Assembly: GCF_021398735.1 (NCBI RefSeq)
Contig: NZ_CP090349.1
Coordinates: forward strand, 3,925,001 to 3,989,000
From: Methylobacterium oryzae
Lineage (GTDB): Bacteria; Pseudomonadota; Alphaproteobacteria; Rhizobiales; Beijerinckiaceae
DNA length: 64,000 nt
Direction: 5' to 3'
A model generated the notes under the pieces. That model did no database searches, was not told the DNA's origin, and was given only the letters and a program-made list of their open reading frames with translations. Shown piece by piece: positions 17,656-34,241 of this stretch (within the stretch, counting starts at the first letter, position 1; every line of letters begins with the position of its first letter). Both the position numbers and the translations under genes were made by a program.

Positions 17656-18057
17656 TTACTCGGCGGCGGCGGGCGCCGGGGCCGGAGTGTCCTTGGCCTT
17701 GTAGCGGTCGGTGCGCTCGACGATGCGGGCCGACTTACCGCGCCGGTCGCGCAGGTAGTACAGCTTGGCGCGGCGCACCTTGCCGCGGCGGGCCACCTTG
17801 ATCGAGTCGATCATCGGCGAATGGACCGGGAAGACGCGCTCCACGCCCTCACCGTAGGAGATCTTGCGGACCGTGAAGCTCTCGTTGAGGCCGCCGCCCG
17901 AGCGGGCGATGCAGACGCCCTCGTAGGCCTGGACGCGGGTGCGCTCGCCTTCCTTCACGCGGACGTTGACGATGAGCGTATCGCCCGGCTCGAAATCCGG
18001 GATGGTCTTGGCGAGGCGCGCGACTTCCTCGCGCTCCAGCTGCTCGATGATGTTCAT
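17656..18057 (-). CDS. rplS: 50S ribosomal protein L19
   Basis: The 133-aa sequence matches L19: [29 protein letters not shown] and [20 protein letters not shown] are conserved blocks. L19 sits at the 30S-50S interface. A short alanine/proline tail ends the protein, as in other alphaproteobacteria. In many genomes rplS follows trmD and rimM; here no trmD lies within the window, and a 222-bp spacer precedes it, so it probably has its own promoter. Confidence 0.97.
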   Translation of the reverse strand: MNIIEQLEREEVARLAKTIPDFEPGDTLIVNVRVKEGERTRVQAYEGVCIARSGGGLNESFTVRKISYGEGVERVFPVHSPMIDSIKVARRGKVRRAKLYYLRDRRGKSARIVERTDRYKAKDTPAPAPAAAE

Positions 18058-18279
18058 GGCATAGCTCCGGCCGTCGCGCCGTTCCGCCCCTCATGGGCGA
18101 TCGGCGCCAGGATTTCGGCGATCCTGTTGTGAGTTGGGCGGCTCTCTACAGGATCGGCGCCGGCTTGTCGATTGGGTTGCCGCCGCGATCCGTCCGCGCT
18201 GCTGCCGGCGCGGCGGATCGTCGGTCGACTTGGGATCAGGGCCCGATGCGCGCCGCCCGTGAAGCGCCCCGGCCTCGCG

Positions 18280-19029
18280 TCAGCGGCGCTCCCCGGAGGC
18301 GGGTCGTACTTCGGGCAGCACGCAGGCAGAGAGGAAGGCGGCGAGATCGTCCGTGATGTGGTCGATATGCGGCTCGCGCACCGCCTCCTGCTCGAAGGCC
18401 TCGCGGTAGGGATCGGTGACCTTCGGCACCACCAGCACGGTCGCCATGCCGAGGTCGTGCGGCACCGCGAGGTTGCGGGCGATGTCCTCGAACAGGGCCG
18501 CGCGGGTCGGTTCGACGGCGTGCTTCTCCAGGAACCGCTCGTAGGTCGTGCGCTCCGGCTTCGGCACGAAGTCGGCGGCGGCGATGTCGAACACGTCCTC
18601 GAAATGGTCGAGGATGCCGAGCTTGGCGGCGACGTTCTCGGCGTGCCGGCGCGACCCGTTGGTCAGGATCAGCTTGCGCCCGGGCAGCCGCTCGATCGCG
18701 TCGCCGAGGCTCTTGTCGAGCTTGATCGACGAATGGTCGATGTCGTGCGCGAAATCGAGGAAGTCGTGGGGATCGACCCGCGACTCGACCATCAGCGCCG
18801 ACAGCGTCGTGCCGTAGCGGTGGTAGAAGTACTTCTGCAGGGCGCGGGCCGAGATCCCGTCGAGCCCGTAGAGCTGCATCACGTACAGGGTGATGCGCTC
18901 GTCGACCTTCGGCCAGACCGCCGCGTCGCTCGGGTAGAGCGTGTTGTCGAGGTCGAACACCCAGGTGTCGACATCGGCGAAGCCGCGCGCCGCGGGCGTG
19001 GTGAACTGGGCCTTGTCGGGGTGGTGCAC
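18280..19029 (-). CDS. Pyrimidine 5'-nucleotidase (HAD family)
   Basis: A 249-aa HAD phosphatase of the SDT1-like pyrimidine 5'-nucleotidase group. Motif I is FDLDNTLYP (nucleophile and acid-base Asp), motif II LTNGSRRH, motif III Lys in FVPKPE, and motif IV FEDIARNL. It dephosphorylates pyrimidine nucleotides or related metabolites in the cytoplasm. The start is a GTG at 19029. argB lies 202 bp upstream on the same strand, a pairing common in Rhizobiales. Confidence 0.88.
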   Translation of the reverse strand: MHHPDKAQFTTPAARGFADVDTWVFDLDNTLYPSDAAVWPKVDERITLYVMQLYGLDGISARALQKYFYHRYGTTLSALMVESRVDPHDFLDFAHDIDHSSIKLDKSLGDAIERLPGRKLILTNGSRRHAENVAAKLGILDHFEDVFDIAAADFVPKPERTTYERFLEKHAVEPTRAALFEDIARNLAVPHDLGMATVLVVPKVTDPYREAFEQEAVREPHIDHITDDLAAFLSACVLPEVRPASGERR

Positions 19030-19231
19030 CGGAACCCCTCAGGTTGCTGTTGCCCCGGAATCTGGACTGGAACGGTCAAGCTCGCAAGTTCGGTGCTTGC
19101 CGGTACCTTGCCCGGACCTTGCTGGGGCCGGCCCCTCCGGGGCGGGCGGGGTACGACAATGCGCTGGGCGCGCGGAGGTTGCGCCCGCGCGCCGCGCCGG
19201 GATCCGGCACGGTGCGCGGGCGGTCCGGATC

Positions 19232-20125
19232 TCAGCCGCGACGGATCAGGGTGCCGGCACCGTAATCGGTGAACAGCTCGAGCAGCACGGCGTGGTTGAC
19301 CTTGCCGTCGAGGATGACGACCGCCTCGACGCCGCGCTCGATCGCGTACATGCAGGTCTCGATCTTCGGGATCATCCCGCCCGTGATGGTGCCGTCGGCG
19401 ATCAGGCGCCGGCAATCCTCCACGGTGAGTTCCGGGATCAGCTTCTTGTCCTTGTCGAGGACGCCCGGCACGTCGGTGAGCAGCAGCAGGCGCTTGGCCC
19501 GGAGCGCCCCGGCGATCGCCCCCGCGAAGGTGTCGGCGTTCACGTTGTAGGTCTGCCCGTCCGCCCCGTAGGCGACCGGCGCCAGGACCGGGATCAGCTC
19601 GGCCTTGAGCACCGCGTCGAGGACGCCGCGCTCGACGTGGTCCGGCTCGCCGACGAGGCCCAGATCGACGGTCTGCTCCACGCGGCTCTCGGGATCGACG
19701 ACGGTCTTCATCGCCCGCTTGGCCCGGACCATGTTGCCGTCCTTGCCGCACAGGCCGACCGCCCGGCCGCCCTCGGCCGAGATCCAGCCGACGATCTGCT
19801 TGTTGATCAGGCCGGCCAGGACCATCTCGACCACCTCGACGGTGGCCTCGTCGGTGACGCGCAGGCCGCCGCGGAACTCGGACTGGATGCCGAGCCGGTC
19901 GAGCATCTTGCCGATCTGCGGTCCGCCGCCGTGCACGACGATCGGCTTCAGGCCGGACTGCTCCAGCAGGACGATGTCCTCGGCGAAGTCCTCGGCCGCG
20001 GCCCGGTCGCCCATGGCGTGGCCGCCGTACTTGATGACGACGATCTCCTGGTCGTAGCGCTGCATGTGGGGCAGCGCCTGGGCCAGGACCTCGGCACGCA
20101 CGTGCACGTTGGGCAATTCGGTCAT
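19232..20125 (-). CDS. argB: Acetylglutamate kinase
   Basis: The 297-aa amino-acid kinase fold is complete: [12 protein letters not shown] near residue 27, [10 protein letters not shown] near residue 64 for N-acetylglutamate binding, and [15 protein letters not shown] near residue 188. It phosphorylates N-acetylglutamate in arginine synthesis. The N-terminal helix ([16 protein letters not shown]) is the element that in arginine-sensitive hexameric enzymes mediates feedback inhibition, so inhibition by arginine is likely. Confidence 0.95.
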   Translation of the reverse strand: MTELPNVHVRAEVLAQALPHMQRYDQEIVVIKYGGHAMGDRAAAEDFAEDIVLLEQSGLKPIVVHGGGPQIGKMLDRLGIQSEFRGGLRVTDEATVEVVEMVLAGLINKQIVGWISAEGGRAVGLCGKDGNMVRAKRAMKTVVDPESRVEQTVDLGLVGEPDHVERGVLDAVLKAELIPVLAPVAYGADGQTYNVNADTFAGAIAGALRAKRLLLLTDVPGVLDKDKKLIPELTVEDCRRLIADGTITGGMIPKIETCMYAIERGVEAVVILDGKVNHAVLLELFTDYGAGTLIRRG

Positions 20126-20437
20126 CGCGGTCCTTCGCCGATCCTTGGGTCGGGTCCTCGGGGGCGGATCCGGGCCTCCCCGTCGGGCGGGGGCGCTTCT
20201 ACAGGAAGCCGCCCGCGCTGCGAAGCCGCCCCGCGCGCCGTCGCGGAGGCGCGCCGCGCGGATCGGCGGCCGATGCGGGGCGCTCCGGGACCCGCTGTCA
20301 AACTACAGTCATCCTTCGCGGGTGTTGCATTCCCGTGACAGACTGGAGCAGATCCAGGCTGGCCCGGGTTGCATCCTCACGCGGCCCGGATCATGTTGCA
20401 TCGCAGCAAGCCGAGGGCGAGCTGCCGGGAGGGCCCG
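20126..20437. other. 312-bp divergent spacer between argB and the UDP-glucose dehydrogenase gene
   Basis: No gene is seen. The argB-proximal half is GC-rich and featureless. The half next to the dehydrogenase gene carries three copies of GTTGCAT (see the repeat entry) and the ribosome-binding site GGGAGGG at 20428-20434. Confidence 0.6.
20324..20401 (+). repeat. Three direct GTTGCAT copies upstream of the UDP-glucose dehydrogenase gene
   Basis: GTTGCAT occurs at 20324-20330, 20368-20374 and 20395-20401, all on the plus strand, within 115 bp of the start codon. A further copy in reverse orientation is at 35820-35826, upstream of the KpsC-like gene. A shared regulator of the capsule region is possible but unproven. 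Confidence 0.4.
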
Positions 20438-21781
20438 ATGCGGATTGCGATGATTGGGGCCGGATATGTCGGCCTGGTCTCCGGCGCCTGCCTGGCCGAT
20501 TTCGGCCACACGGTCGTGTGCATCGACCGGGACCCCGACAAGATCGCCAGCCTGAACGCCGGCCGCATGCCGATCTACGAGCCGGGCCTCGACGTCCTGG
20601 TCGCCGAGAACGTCCGCCAGGGCCGGCTCGCCTTCCGCGCGACCATGCGGGACGCCGTGGCCGAGGCGGACGCGGTCTTCATCGCGGTGGGCACGCCCTC
20701 CCGCCGCGGCGACGGCTTCGCCGACCTGAGCTACGTGTTCGATGCCGCCCGGGAGATCGCCGGGTCCCTGTCCGGCTTTACCGTGGTTGTGACCAAGTCG
20801 ACCGTTCCGGTGGGCACGGGCGACGAGGTCGAGCGCATCATCCGCGAGACCAATCCCGAGGCGCAGTTCGCGGTCGCCTCGAATCCCGAGTTCCTGCGCG
20901 AGGGCGCGGCCATCGCCGACTTCAAGCGCCCCGACCGCATCGTCGTCGGCGCCGAGGAGGCCCGGGCCGAGGCTGTGATGCGCGAGGTCTACCGGCCGCT
21001 CTACCTCAACCAGGCGCCGATCATGGTCACCTCGCGCCGGACGGCCGAGCTGACCAAGTACGCGGCGAACGCGTTCCTCGCGGCGAAGATCACGTTCATC
21101 AACGAGGTGGCGGACCTGTGCGAGGCGGTGGGCGCGGACGTGCAGGCGGTGGCGCGCGGCATCGGCCTGGACAACCGGATCGGTCCGAAGTTCCTGCATG
21201 CCGGGCCGGGCTACGGCGGCTCGTGCTTCCCCAAGGACACGCTGGCCCTGGTCAAGACCGCGCAGGACGCGGGCACGCCGCTGCGGCTGGTCGAGACGGT
21301 GGTTGCGGTCAACGACCAGCGCAAGCGCGCGATGGCGCGCAAGGTGATCAAGGCCTGCGGCGGGTCGGTGCGGGGCAAGACGATCGCCCTCCTCGGCCTG
21401 ACCTTCAAGCCGAACACCGACGACATGCGCGACGCGCCCGCGCTGGCGATCGTGGCGGGTCTGCAGGACGCCGGCGCCGTAATCCGCGCCTACGATCCCG
21501 AGGGCATGGAGCAGGCTCGGATCCTGATGCCGGCTGTGGATTACGCCGAGAACGCCTACGCCTGCGCCGAGGGCGCCGACGCGGTGGTGATCGTCACCGA
21601 GTGGAACGCGTTCCGGGCCCTCGACCTCGACCGGCTGCGTCAGGCCATGTCGTCCGGTGAGGCGGCTCCCGTGCTGATTGACCTGCGCAACATCTACGAC
21701 CCCGCGAGCGCCGCGCGCCACGGTTTCACCTATTGCGGCGTCGGACGAACCAAGGAGAGCGTCGCCCGGATCGGGTCTTGA
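20438..21781 (+). CDS. UDP-glucose 6-dehydrogenase
   Basis: The 447-aa protein oxidises UDP-glucose to UDP-glucuronate with two NAD. GAGYVGLVSG is the N-terminal nucleotide fold; catalytic Cys263 is in GYGGSCFPKDT; the C-terminal UDP-binding domain follows, with LGLTFKPNTDDMRDAP. The ATG at 20438 is chosen because GGGAGGG precedes it and MRIAMIGAGYVG is the family N-terminus; longer open frame upstream is spacer. In Sinorhizobium the corresponding gene rkpK serves capsule and LPS synthesis; here it opens the polysaccharide region. Confidence 0.94.
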   Translation: MRIAMIGAGYVGLVSGACLADFGHTVVCIDRDPDKIASLNAGRMPIYEPGLDVLVAENVRQGRLAFRATMRDAVAEADAVFIAVGTPSRRGDGFADLSYVFDAAREIAGSLSGFTVVVTKSTVPVGTGDEVERIIRETNPEAQFAVASNPEFLREGAAIADFKRPDRIVVGAEEARAEAVMREVYRPLYLNQAPIMVTSRRTAELTKYAANAFLAAKITFINEVADLCEAVGADVQAVARGIGLDNRIGPKFLHAGPGYGGSCFPKDTLALVKTAQDAGTPLRLVETVVAVNDQRKRAMARKVIKACGGSVRGKTIALLGLTFKPNTDDMRDAPALAIVAGLQDAGAVIRAYDPEGMEQARILMPAVDYAENAYACAEGADAVVIVTEWNAFRALDLDRLRQAMSSGEAAPVLIDLRNIYDPASAARHGFTYCGVGRTKESVARIGS

Positions 21782-22149
21782 TCATCACTGCGCCGGCCTT
21801 CGAGCCCGGATTCCTGTGCGGGACCTGCGCGACATCGCGAAGATTTCTTCCGGAATCGGCATCGATGCCGCTAGACGGGCGGCGTCCGCGGAGGCGCAAC
21901 TGTGGCTTTCTCGTGATCGAGCCCGCGTCTCGGCAGCCGGTCCGGCGGTTCAAACTTGGCGTTTTGACCGTAGGAATTGGATAAGCTTCTGATGAATACA
22001 TGTCACAGCCTCTGGCAATTTTGCCACGCGGGGATGACCTCGCGTTAGGGCTGGTTGGACACCGCAATGGTGCCACAGTAAGGGGTGAGAGGGTACTCAC
22101 TCGTCGAGAGCCGAGCCGACTTCCGATAACGAGCGTGTGCGAACCGAAC
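21782..22149 (+). other. 368-bp leader region of the polyketide synthase gene
   Basis: The frame is open from 22000, but its codons (TTA, ATT, TCA, GTA, AGG) are unlike the strongly GC-ending codons of the PKS, so I read it as untranslated. The region is AT-richer than its surroundings. A candidate promoter is listed separately at 21964-21993. No other feature was recognised. Confidence 0.5.
21964..21993 (+). promoter_or_regulatory. Candidate sigma-70-type promoter of the PKS operon
   Basis: TTGACC at 21964-21969 and TCTGAT at 21988-21993 are 18 bp apart in the AT-rich stretch. Transcription would then begin near 22000 and leave about 150 nt of leader before the GTG at 22150. The match to -10 is only moderate. 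Confidence 0.3.
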
Positions 22150-29588
<7,439 letters not shown>

Positions 29589-29592
<4 letters not shown>

Positions 29593-30956
29593 CCGACACG
29601 GCACGGCCTGACGGCGGGCGCGCGGCGCTCGCCGGCTTCGTGACCAACCGGCTCGGGCGCGCGACGCCGCGCCCGGCCCCCGTCAAGACGGCCTCTCCCG
29701 CCGGCAAGTCGGCGGCGCAGAACTTCGAGAACCTGCCGGGCTACCGCGAGCTGAAGCTCCAGCGCCAGGCGGCCGACCTGATCGGTCTGGGCAACCCGTT
29801 CTTCCGCGTCCACGACGCCAAGGCCGGGGCCACGACGCGGATCGACCAGAAGAGCTTCACCAACTTCTCGTCCTACGATTACCTCGGCCTGAACGGTCAT
29901 CCGCGGGTGAGCAACGCCGCCCGGGAGGCGATCGAGGCCTACGGCACCTCCGCGTCGGCGAGCCGCGTGGTGGCGGGCGAGCGGCCCGGGCACATCAGCC
30001 TCGAGCAGGCGCTGGCCAAGCACTACCAGTCCGAGGGCTGCATCGTGATGGTGAGCGGCCACGCCACCAATGTCACGACCATCGGCGCCCTGCTGGAAGC
30101 CGGCGACGTGATCTTCCACGACGCGCTGTCCCACAACAGCATCGTCACCGGCGCGCAGCTGTCGGGCGCCCAGCGCCGCTCCTTCGCGCATAACGACCTC
30201 GACGCCCTGGAGACCCTGCTCCAGTCGACCCGCCACGAGCATCGCCGGGCGCTGATCGTGGTCGAGGGCCTCTACAGCATGGACGGCGACGCGCCGGACC
30301 TCGCCGGGCTCGTGGCCCTCAAGAAGCGCTACGACGCGTGGCTGATGGTCGACGAGGCGCACGGCCTCGGCGTCACCGGCCGCACCGGCGCCGGCCTGTT
30401 CGAGCATTGCGGTGTCGACCCCCGCGAGGTCGACATCTGGATGGGCACCCTGTCGAAGACGCTGTCCACCTGCGGCGGCTACATCTGCGGCCCGATCGCG
30501 CTGATCGAGTACCTGAAGCACACGGCCGGCGGCTTCGTGTACAGCGTCGGCATGTCGCCGCCGCTGGCCGCCGCCGCCGAGGCGGCGCTGGCCGTGATGC
30601 ACGCCGAGCCGGAGCGGGTCGAGCGCCTGCGCCAGAACGGCACCCTGTTCCTGGCCACCGCCAAGAAGCTCGGCCTCGACACCGGCTTCAGCCTCGGCCT
30701 CGCGGTCGTGCCGATCATCGTCGGCGACTCGCTGAAGGCGGTGACGCTGTCGGACCGGCTGTTCCGCCGGGGCATCAACGTGCAGCCGATCATCCACCCG
30801 GCCGTGCCGGAGCGGGCCTCGCGCCTGCGCTTCTTCCTCACCTCCGAGCACACCCCCGACCAGATCCGCGACACCGTGAACGCGGTGGCGGAGGAGCTCG
30901 CCGCCATCGACAAGGGCGGCTCGCTGATCGAGCAACTGCTGGCGAAGCGCGTCTGA
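29589..30956 (+). CDS. AONS-family (alpha-oxoamine synthase) PLP enzyme, RkpG-like
   Basis: The 455-aa enzyme belongs to the fold-type I alpha-oxoamine synthases (BioF, KBL, serine palmitoyltransferase, ALA synthase). Landmarks are SSYDYLGLNGHP, VDEAHGLGVTGRTG, and the PLP lysine in TLSKTLSTCGGY (Lys290). An N-terminal extension of about 70 residues precedes the core. Its ATG overlaps the PKS stop (ATGA), so the two are coupled. The family condenses an acyl thioester with an amino acid and releases CO2; here the acyl donor is probably the chain on the PKS carrier domain. Rhizobial RkpG sits in the same place. The amino acid used cannot be read from sequence. Confidence 0.88.
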
Positions 30957-31001
30957 GCCCGGCCGGGGCCGGGAGCCCCGGTTCCCCGAGAGCATTACGA
31001 A

Positions 31002-31034
31002 GAAGGGGGCGCGGATCACATCCGCGCCCCCTTC
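31002..31034. terminator. Strong hairpin after the PKS operon
   Basis: A perfect 15-bp stem (GAAGGGGGCGCGGAT / ATCCGCGCCCCCTTC) with a 3-nt loop lies 46 bp after the stop codon of the AONS-type gene. There is no T-tract. It also faces the end of the converging export-protein gene and could serve both. Confidence 0.8.
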
Positions 31035-31154
31035 GGCATTCGGGCGACCGGTCTGCGCGGTCTCGGTCGGACGCGCGCATCGGCCGGATCGGCGCGACGC
31101 GAACCCGGCATCCGTCGCGCGGTGGGGTGGGTGCCCACGTCGCGGTGCGCCGCC

Positions 31155-32339
31155 TTACTTGGCGTAGGAATAGGCCAGGGCGGCCGAGGAGACGGGGCCC
31201 GTGACGCCGTTGAAGGCGGTGAGGACCTTCTGGACCTCGGTGAAGGGGGCGTTCGACACGTAGATCAGGTCGCGGTTACGCATCCGGAACGCCTGGGACA
31301 CGAACAGGCTGTTGGGGTCGCGCATGTCGATCCGGTAGACCACCGGCACCAGAGGCGTGCCCAGAAGCTTCGAGCCGGGGCTGAGCCGGCGCACGACGCT
31401 GGCCGGCTCGAACCGGAAGATGAACGTCCCGGCCGGGTCGGCGGCGAAGTCCGACAGGCCGCGCGCCTTGGCCAGCGCCTGCGCCAGCGTGATGCCGTCG
31501 GCCTGGAACGGCAGCTCGGTGCTGTTGCCCAGCGCGCCCACCGCGATGAAGGTCTGCGGGTCGCGCACCAGCGTCAGCACGTCGTTGGGCCGCAGGTAGA
31601 TGTTCTCACGCGGGTTCGACACCACCGTGGTCAGCGGCACGGTCGCGGTCACCGGACCGCGCGAGAGCCGCACGAAGGTCTCGTTGACCGGCGCGCGGTT
31701 GCCGCCGGCGGCGGCGATGACGTCGAGGATGCGGTCGCCGTGGCCCGAGAGCGGCAGGCGGGCGCCGGCGGCGCCCTCGCCGGTGACGGTGACGGCCTGG
31801 GAGATCGGGCGGGTGACCGAGACCAGCACCTGGGGCTGGATGGCCTTGCCGGCGAGCTCGTTCTCGATGAGCGCCTGCACGTCCTGGGTGCGGCGGCCGG
31901 CGACCTTGATGCGGCCGGCATAGGGCACCGAGATGGCGCCGTCGCGCCCGACGGGCTGCTCGGGGATGAGGGCGGACTTGGATCCGGCGGAGAAGCGGTC
32001 GGCGACGAGGGGTCCGGAGAACAGGCCGCCGGATCCGGCTTCCCAGACGGAGACCGAGACCATGTCGCCGATGCCGATCACCGGCTCGGAGGAGGGGCGA
32101 TGGTCGCCGAAGGAGGCGAGCAGGCTGTCGAGGGGGCGGCCGCGCAGGGCCTCGACCACGGAGGGCGTGACGTCGATGATCTCGTAGCGGGCAAGGATCC
32201 CGCCGTCGGCCGTGGCGACCTCGGCCCCGGCCTGGATCGCGCTCGCCGTCGGACCCGCCGCGGGCATGTACGTGCAGCCGCCGGCAGATCCAGCCGCGAG
32301 GGCGGCCATCAGGGCGGTGCACGCCGTCTTACGCAGCAT
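31155..32339 (-). CDS. Wza/KpsD-type polysaccharide export lipoprotein
   Basis: The 394-aa protein has a lipoprotein signal with lipobox ending AGGC (Cys about 22), a Poly_export domain (VIGIGDMVSVSVWEAG, then VGRDGAISVPYAGRIKVAG) and two SLBB-like segments (residues about 180-330). It should form the outer-membrane exit channel for a surface polysaccharide. The ATG at 32339 has AGGAG ten bases upstream; an earlier start would spoil the signal. It lies convergent to the PKS operon. No Wzc-type kinase or ABC exporter is in the window. Confidence 0.9.
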   Translation of the reverse strand: MLRKTACTALMAALAAGSAGGCTYMPAAGPTASAIQAGAEVATADGGILARYEIIDVTPSVVEALRGRPLDSLLASFGDHRPSSEPVIGIGDMVSVSVWEAGSGGLFSGPLVADRFSAGSKSALIPEQPVGRDGAISVPYAGRIKVAGRRTQDVQALIENELAGKAIQPQVLVSVTRPISQAVTVTGEGAAGARLPLSGHGDRILDVIAAAGGNRAPVNETFVRLSRGPVTATVPLTTVVSNPRENIYLRPNDVLTLVRDPQTFIAVGALGNSTELPFQADGITLAQALAKARGLSDFAADPAGTFIFRFEPASVVRRLSPGSKLLGTPLVPVVYRIDMRDPNSLFVSQAFRMRNRDLIYVSNAPFTEVQKVLTAFNGVTGPVSSAALAYSYAK

Positions 32340-32532
32340 CACAAAGATTTCTCCTCGCCGAGCCCGCGCCATCGCTGGCCCGGGCCGGGATACCCAGTTT
32401 GACCGCCAAACGCTGCGATCGCTTTAACGACCGCGCCGGTGCGGCGGCCGCCGTGCGGACGGTCGCGCTATCCGCGGGCAATGCGTCACCAGCGTGGCAC
32501 GGCCACGCTTATGCCGCGCAAGCTTAACCGTA

Positions 32533-34023
32533 TCATGTCCCCGCGGCGATGTCCGCAGGTGCCGTCGCGAGGGCCCCGCGGAGCGCCCGACCGAGCTCGT
32601 CGGCGGCGACGTCGGCGCGGCGCGGGACCGCCTGCGGGCGGCCGAAGCGGAACAGGGCGTACTCGGTCGTCCGCCCGCCGAAGCCCGGCTTGCAGCTCGG
32701 CAGCGACGGTGCGTGGTCGCCGAACACGCAGAGCGTGATGGTCTGGCCGCGCTCGCGGGCGACGGCGTCCAGGCCCGCGACGAGATCCTCGACCATCCGC
32801 CCGGTATTGGCGACGTGATGGAGGTACTGCGCCTGCGGATCGTCGATGCCCGGCAGCCGCCCGGGCTTCCAGGGGCCGTGGTTCTCCATGGTCACGCAGA
32901 ACAGGAACAGCGGCGCGCGCCGGGCCCGGACTTCCGCGAGGAGGCGCGCGCCGAGGGCGACGTCCCCGACATAGGGCCCGACGCGCGGCGCCTCCGCGAA
33001 CGCTTCGCCCATCACGAGATCGGCGAAGCCGAAGGCCTCCATCACCCGCGCCCGGCGGAAGAAGTCGCGGTGGAACGGGTGCAGGAACAGGGTCCCGTAG
33101 CCCCGACTCCCGGCGAGCCGGGCGAGGCTCGTCGGCTCGTCGCCGCTGCGCGACGTGTAGGGGTCGTAGCGGCCGAAGCCGAGGCTCTCGGACGGACGGC
33201 CTGTGAGCACCGCGTGCTCGCTGCGCATCGTGTAGGCACCGTGCGCCGGAACCCGCAGGCGCCCGTACTGCGCGGCCCGGGTTCGGAACAGGTCCATCGC
33301 CGGCAGTTTCGCACCGCCGAGCCGCTCCGGATCGACGAAGGATTCGAGCTGGATCACCACGACGACATCGTCGCCCGGGCCCTCCGGCAGCGCCGGCGCC
33401 GCGGGCACCGGCACGCCGCCCGCCATCGCGCGGGCGGTGTAGCCGAGGAGGCTCGCCGGGAGGCCGACCCGGGTCACGTCGGCCTCCAGGTCGGGCTCGG
33501 GGAACCAGCGGGCGATCAGCCGGGCGAGCGGCGGCCGCGGGGCGGCCTTGACCAGCAGCCAGAGCGCGAGCGGGAGGCCGAGCATCGCCAGCACCCGCGG
33601 CACGGTCGCGGCGGGCAGCACGCTCGGCTCGATCCAGTACCAAAGGGCGGTGAACGCCGCGGTGAGCAGGACCGGCACGGAGATGCGCGGGTCCCACAGG
33701 GGCGGGATGTAGTAGAGCTGCGGGTGCCGCGGCACTTGCGGCAGCAGGGCGAAATCGCTGAACAGCAGCGGCTCGCCGATCACCGAGCGCTTCGCGCGGC
33801 TGACGACGATCAGGATCGCCACGGTGATCACGCAGGTCAGCCCCGCGAGCCAGGGCCGCCAGGAGAACTCGAACCAGAACAGCAGGATCAGCAGGTAGCC
33901 GAGCAGCCGCAGGCCGAGATCCCGGGGCGCGAGGCTCGCCCGGGTGATCGAGTCGCCCGCGAACACCTCCAGGGCGAGGCACACGGCGAGCGCGAGACCG
34001 GTGGCGATGAGGAACGTCGTCAA
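32533..34023 (-). CDS. LTA-synthase-fold membrane phosphotransferase/sulfatase-family protein
   Basis: The 496-aa protein has about five N-terminal membrane helices (residues 1-165), then an extracytoplasmic alkaline-phosphatase-superfamily domain. Conserved points are VIQLESF (metal Glu), a nucleophile Thr in AYTMRSEHAVLTG, and FGDHAPSLP (metal Asp-His). Relatives transfer phosphoglycerol or phosphoethanolamine to glycans. In a Gram-negative capsule locus it may decorate the polysaccharide; a similar gene occurs in rhizobial rkp loci as far as I recall. The only available start is a TTG at 34023 without a clear ribosome-binding site, so the N-terminus is uncertain. Confidence 0.8.
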   Translation of the reverse strand: MTTFLIATGLALAVCLALEVFAGDSITRASLAPRDLGLRLLGYLLILLFWFEFSWRPWLAGLTCVITVAILIVVSRAKRSVIGEPLLFSDFALLPQVPRHPQLYYIPPLWDPRISVPVLLTAAFTALWYWIEPSVLPAATVPRVLAMLGLPLALWLLVKAAPRPPLARLIARWFPEPDLEADVTRVGLPASLLGYTARAMAGGVPVPAAPALPEGPGDDVVVVIQLESFVDPERLGGAKLPAMDLFRTRAAQYGRLRVPAHGAYTMRSEHAVLTGRPSESLGFGRYDPYTSRSGDEPTSLARLAGSRGYGTLFLHPFHRDFFRRARVMEAFGFADLVMGEAFAEAPRVGPYVGDVALGARLLAEVRARRAPLFLFCVTMENHGPWKPGRLPGIDDPQAQYLHHVANTGRMVEDLVAGLDAVARERGQTITLCVFGDHAPSLPSCKPGFGGRTTEYALFRFGRPQAVPRRADVAADELGRALRGALATAPADIAAGT

Positions 34024-34241
34024 GACACGGGCACTCAGCGTGGGGCGGGCCTGCTCGCCGCCGGCATCCGGTCCGGCAGGAAACAGCGCGCGGGAGCAAG
34101 GGCTTGCGAGCCGTTCCTGATCCGGAATGATCGGAAACGGTCCCGGGGCGGGCGGTTGCGGGCGGACTCTAGCAGCGCGCGCTATCGCTTTGGTGTCACA
34201 TCAGGGTCTCGCGGAACCGGATTCGCGCCGCGCGCCGCGCC

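Noticed and set aside
22000..22149. N-terminal extension of the PKS from ATG 22000
   Set aside because: Codon use is unlike the gene and the KS domain begins right after GTG 22150; treated as leader.
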